Below are positions 59,799 through 64,000 of a DNA stretch of 64,000 bases, in pieces. This stretch comes from Dysidea avara. Lineage: Eukaryota > Porifera > Demospongiae > Dictyoceratida > Dysideidae. Position 1 is the first letter of the stretch. The number at the start of each line of letters is the position of its first letter. The position numbers and the translations under genes are program-made. The notes under the pieces are model-generated. The model was not told where the DNA came from, searched no databases, and saw nothing but the letters and a program-made list of their open reading frames with translations. Where the stretch lies: positions 21,766,916 to 21,830,915 of the forward strand of contig NC_089280.1 of NCBI RefSeq assembly GCF_963678975.1, given 5' to 3'.

Positions 59799-61136
59799 TC
59801 TATTACAGTCTGTTACACATCAGCATCATCAACATCATGTTAAGTAAGCCATGTAACATTTGGTACACTATAGGTTACTCTATTATAGAGTATTTCGATC
59901 TTGGTGCATGCCCCCTGTGCCCCTGTGTTCAGAAGTGCGAAGTTCATACTGATGGTATGATTCCTGTGGTCGCTTAGTGTGATCATCATACTTCAGATGT
60001 ATGAGCATCACACTTTGAAGTATGATCACCATACTAAGTGACCACAGGAGTCGAATTTACGGTGTTGGATTCACCACTGCATGCCATGCACAATGAGGTA
60101 TGAACTGATGAATTAAATCATCTGATCTAACAGGCTGGACCCCCGGCAGGGGTCGATCTAGAAAGGGGGGGCTAAGCTGCATGGACAGGGACATAGGTAA
60201 CTACTGAGCCAGACATTAGAAGATACCAAGCCTTCTCACTATAGGCCCTATACTGGCTAGTGGTAAGATTCATGTAGTATCCATGGTCAGATTAGCTATT
60301 TGGAATAAGGACTACATTAATGTGCGAACAACATGAGGGGTCTAGGGGCATCCCCCCCAGGAAATTATTGAAAATTAGGCCCTCCAAAAGTGAATCTGAG
60401 AGTGCCTTTAGCAGTTTTTCAGTGGAAAATAATGGAATTTCATTAAATTTTACTTTTCCATTAAATCAAGACTGATTGCAGTATGCATTGAGTAGCTACA
60501 TCATGCCACATGCATGATAATATTTTCATTTGTACTGAGCTACCAAGCATTTAGATATAGCGGTAGCTATATACCATAATGCATCAGCAGTCTTAGCCAT
60601 GCTCTAATCAACTAACTCTGTGGGGCAGAAACATATGTATAGCTAAGTGTTGAATGTCACAATTATTAGTAGCTATGCATGCTCCTTAGCCTAGTGGCTT
60701 TGTTAGCCTTCACACCAATGAAAAGCAGAATGTAGTGAAGGGTACTAGTAGTTATTAGCTAGTCCACTGGCAATCCTTAGCAAAGTGCAACTATATATAT
60801 TTGCATTTATGGTCTTTCTGAATTCGCTGTTGTGATAGTCAACTTATCTGGGTTATGCAAGACTGATCTATATAGCTAGCTAGCTACAAATACCAGCACC
60901 ATAACCCACAACCTGCATGGGTTCAAACCAGAAGGTAACTGATACAAATTTTACATTCATAGACAAAAGTGGGTGAATATGCTATAGCTGCCTTATGTAG
61001 CGGCTAAATTACCAAAAGACTAGTTTGCTAGCTAAATAGCTAGCTGAGTTACTACATATTATACTGAAGCTGATAACTCTAACCAATTAAACCAACTTAC
61101 GCTTTTTGAATATAAAAATCACCTCTTATAGCCATA
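59799..61136. other. Gene-free repeat-rich interval
   Basis: It contains a motif copy at 59870-59893 (CTCTATTATAGAGTATTTCG), a ~100-bp palindrome at about 59945-60050 (GGTATGATTCCTGTGGTCGC..AGTATGATCACCATAC..ACCACAGGAGTC), the GC-rich GGGGTCTAGGGGCATCCCCC core at 60337-60362, and a tRNA B-box-like GGGTTCAAACC at about 60918. No exon recognised. Confidence 0.4.
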
Positions 61137-61289
61137 ATGGAAAACACTACTAATCATCTGAATAAAACAAAACCCATAATTAAAACTTTTGTAACTGGAG
61201 ATGCAACCCACAATCGAAACCTGTTTTTTGAAGAACGCCGGCTTGAGGAAAAGGAAGCTATACTCTCCTGGAGCAAAGTTGAACAGTAG
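61137..61289 (+). CDS. Short ORF of unknown function (50 aa), possible single exon
   Basis: ATG at 61137 to TAG at 61287-61289 encodes MENTTNHLNKTKPIIKTFVT, then a charged region rich in Glu and Arg (FFEERRLEEKEAILSW). The composition (helical, charged, no low-complexity DNA behind it) is more protein-like than the surrounding sequence. A GTATAG directly follows the stop, so a splice donor near the stop is conceivable and this could be a first or internal exon of a gene leaving the window. No family recognised. Confidence 0.25.
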   Translation: MENTTNHLNKTKPIIKTFVTGDATHNRNLFFEERRLEEKEAILSWSKVEQ

Positions 61290-61669
61290 GTATAGTTACA
61301 TAGACATTATATGTGTTGATAGTGATGCTTAGTTCCTGAAATAAGTCTGCTTTTGATACACAGAAGATTTAGGGTTTTATTGGCCAAAGGAAAAGGGGGC
61401 TGTAGCCCCCTTCCCCCACCCCTAAATCCGCCCCTGCCCGGTTAGTGAATTATTTTTAGATCAATGCGCCAGTGAAATCATTTCAACGCAACTGCTTCGA
61501 GTGAGTGCAACGTACAAACTCGTGCGATCGAGCGTGCGATCAACTCTTTAAAAAGCTCGAAAAAATACATAAGAAGATTCGGGTGCAGATTGATAACGCC
61601 ACTACAGTGCTGCATATGCGCACTCATTATTGCACGTTATAACAGCGTGGCTCCTCATAAGTTTGTGTG

Positions 61670-61730
<61 letters not shown>

Positions 61731-62425
61731 CGCCCTTCACTAGATTTTATATAGACATAATTTCATAATGAGATCACATCTACTGATGTGTAACATCACA
61801 AAAATAAATTAGATGATTAACCAAAAATAAACATTTATTTGTTAGACAACTGTCCATGTAGGTCTTTCGTCATCTCCGCTCTTGTACCTCGTCCAGAACA
61901 TGTTGAGTTATATTACCTGGAGCAGATGACATATAAAAGAGGATAAAATACAGCACCATTTAATAGGTACATGGAACGAATGAGGACATGTATGATTGCA
62001 ACTTACTAAAATTTACCTTCTCGAACTCAGCCTTTAGACTGCATGTATATCACCTGCCTTGTAAGTAAAGGAGATGGCAACTCCATCCAGACCACATCAC
62101 TACCCAGACTTGTGGTCTGGAATTAAGATTACAGTGAGACTACCGGTATGTAGCATTACAACTAGAAAACCTGAATAAATTTACTAATCATTCGCCTAGA
62201 TATTTGCTGTACATGTGTTACGTACGTACCAACCTACTGATGTTTCACAATTTTTTGATAATCAAATTACAACCATTCAATAAATGTTTTACAAGCTGCT
62301 GTTCTAGTATGTGATTTTTAAAAGAACAGATGAACTGGTCCTTATGGCATGCCCATCCGCCACACTTTAACTCTATGCTAAGATGCTCTAATAAAATGGT
62401 TTTGTCTATACCTACACCTACAGAG
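61290..62425. other. Gene-free interval with microsatellite
   Basis: It holds GGGGGCTGTAGCCCCC-type GC palindromes and AAATCCGCCCCTG at 61396-61435, and a (GT)n followed by (CTGT)n microsatellite at 61662-61732. No exon recognised. Confidence 0.4.
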
Positions 62426-62755
62426 CTAGAAAATATAACCTACAGAACAAAGAATTGAAGAGAAAGGGAACCTACTAGGGGGATAAACTACGAAAAGTGA
62501 ACACCCTGGACTTATGAGGTCAGCTGAAACAGGGAATGCAGAGTGTCTGGAGCTTGATCTGGAGCCATGAATACACATGATGGAAGACTTAAGTAGTAAA
62601 AAATCAAGGTACAATGTAGCCAACCCATGAGTGAAGGGTAAGGGTGTTTTGTCGGGTATAGACAGGAGGTTGGCTAAATGCTCGTACCAATGGCTCATTC
62701 CACCAGATGTTGAAAAAACCAAGTATGTTCTAGCATGTGATAGCCAATGCTTCAT
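62426..62755 (-). pseudogene. Decayed C-terminal fragment of a retroelement-type ORF
   Basis: The minus-strand frame contains LVFSTSGGMSHWYEHLANLL, then LPFTHGLATLYLDFLLLKSS and IMCIHGSRSS. The pattern LVFSTxGGM, a Leu-rich spacer, then FxLLRSxxxxxRGSRS is one I associate with the C-terminal end of retrotransposon polyproteins common in cnidarian and sponge genomes. Nothing upstream supports an intact element. Confidence 0.4.
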
Positions 62756-64000
62756 ACTTCGTAATGCACTTAATTTATCCAGTATTTACTGAAATATGTG
62801 AAATCAAAGTTCAAGAGATAAAATTTCCCAGAGGAACTTAAGCACATACAAATTAAGATTCTGTATCATGATGTTACTGATGTATGGGAAAATATGGACT
62901 TTTACGGCACCACTTATTGTCAAAGATTATCAATTTTTCATGTGGTCCATGATGAAAATAAAAAGGTATACCACCATCTAGGACTGTACAGAATTCTGCA
63001 TAACAACCACCCTGGTGTTCAAGACATCCATCAATCCAAATATAGTTTGAAAGTGAGCAGGCTGTTGTGTTGTGAGGAATCACTTTAATGCATGCAACAT
63101 CATACATAATGTTTACCTACCTTGTAAGGCATTACAACTACCTGTTGTGATATTCTGATGCACTACTGCTGTTATTGTCAATTGTTGCAACTGCAATGAT
63201 TAAGATAGTTTATTGTTGTTCCTTATAAAGTGATGTCATCATTTTATATCATACAGTACTATTGTACTGTATAGTGGGGACGGCGAAGGTGTGGGCATGG
63301 CCCGTGACCCGTGATATAATACCAAAAGCCTGCCTTGATTTTTCCTCACAACAACATGACAGTATTGGTTGGGTAAAGTTAAGCCCAAAAGTGTCTTCAG
63401 ATCAACCAGAAATGGTTCTAGTTGCTACAGAATTTAAAATAATAATTCAACGGAATTTTCTACTGCCTGCCTGCCTGCCTGCCTGACACCTTCAGTCAAG
63501 CGTAGCAGAAAAGTGGCTACAGCTACAGCCCTAATTCTTTCACAGAAACGTTTCTAGTTCATTTAATAAAAGACCTTTTATATTGGTAAGCATACAGTGG
63601 GTGCGCTATTGTGTTACCTTTTATCCTTCTTTACCATGGCCATCAGTCAAGGTTCTCCACTGATAGTGTTAATAGACTACAGTAGGGCTTCCATCTACGG
63701 GTGTACATAGTCTTGTCCCCAGCCGCCCACGTGCTTGATCACGCAAAGGTAGTCTGGTGACTTTGGTCCACATTCTTGGCCCTTGTGGAATATTGCTACA
63801 AACATGTTTCTTGTGTTCATTCATGCTTACATTCAAATGAGTAAACTTTTCATTCACTTAAAGGAGTGTTACTTTATAAAAATCTCTGTAGTGACTAATG
63901 ATTGCCAATTAAAACTTTATGTACGAAAACCTTCTTAGCATTTGACTTAGTACAACAATCAACTGCGAAAAAGACCTTTAGACAACTAGTTTTTCAGGTG
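62756..64000. other. Gene-free end of the window
   Basis: It contains a second copy of the 39300-type dispersed repeat at 63240-63560, with a (CTGC)n run at 63464-63484. The remainder to 64000 shows no recognisable exon. Confidence 0.4.

Noticed and set aside
60900-60935. tRNA-like B box GGGTTCAAACC
   Set aside because: No A box at a suitable distance and no acceptor stem.

Overview
The window looks like nuclear DNA of an early-branching animal, most likely a demosponge. The evidence is AT-rich sequence, animal-type genes split by many GT-AG introns (several only about 50-60 bp), a THAP-domain DNA transposon, and a very high load of short foldback (MITE-like) elements. The species call is inference. 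There is no bacterial gene organisation and no RNA gene I can support.

Layout. (1) 1311-5773 (+): two related TKL-like protein kinases. The first is spliced to a kelch beta-propeller; the second has its intron at the same place, but the next exon gives only eight residues and a stop. (2) 5774-14565: about 8.8 kb with no recognisable gene, filled by repeats, including the first of three copies of a composite element (head, ~700 bp body, 31-bp tandem array, terminal foldback). (3) 14566-16301 (-): a complete seven-exon secreted sialidase. (4) 16640-23763 (-): a complete 15-exon leishmanolysin-like (M8) metallopeptidase, here GP63-A, with a Cys-rich C-terminal region and a hydrophobic tail. (5) 23936-48859 (+): a 25-exon choline-transporter-like protein (SLC44/CTL) starting 172 bp from GP63-A, head to head; its introns are packed with mobile elements. 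(6) 50307-58585 (-): a second M8 peptidase, GP63-B, 16 exons, with almost the same intron positions as GP63-A. Its first intron holds a 3.87-kb ISL2EU/Harbinger-like transposon that carries a THAP-DDE transposase and a SWIM-YqaJ-PHD nuclease gene, each recently broken. (7) 58586-64000: mostly repeats, one short unassigned ORF and a decayed retroelement fragment.

How the genes relate. GP63-A, GP63-B and the sialidase all have N-terminal signal sequences and would act outside the cell, at its surface or in the lumenal system (protein cleavage and sialic-acid removal). SLC44 is a multi-pass membrane transporter that shares a promoter region with GP63-A. The kinases are predicted to be cytosolic. 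Apart from the shared SLC44/GP63-A promoter interval and the tandem-duplicate relationships, no joint pathway is shown by the sequence. Exon boundaries were derived by hand from splice sites, reading frame and paralogue comparison.
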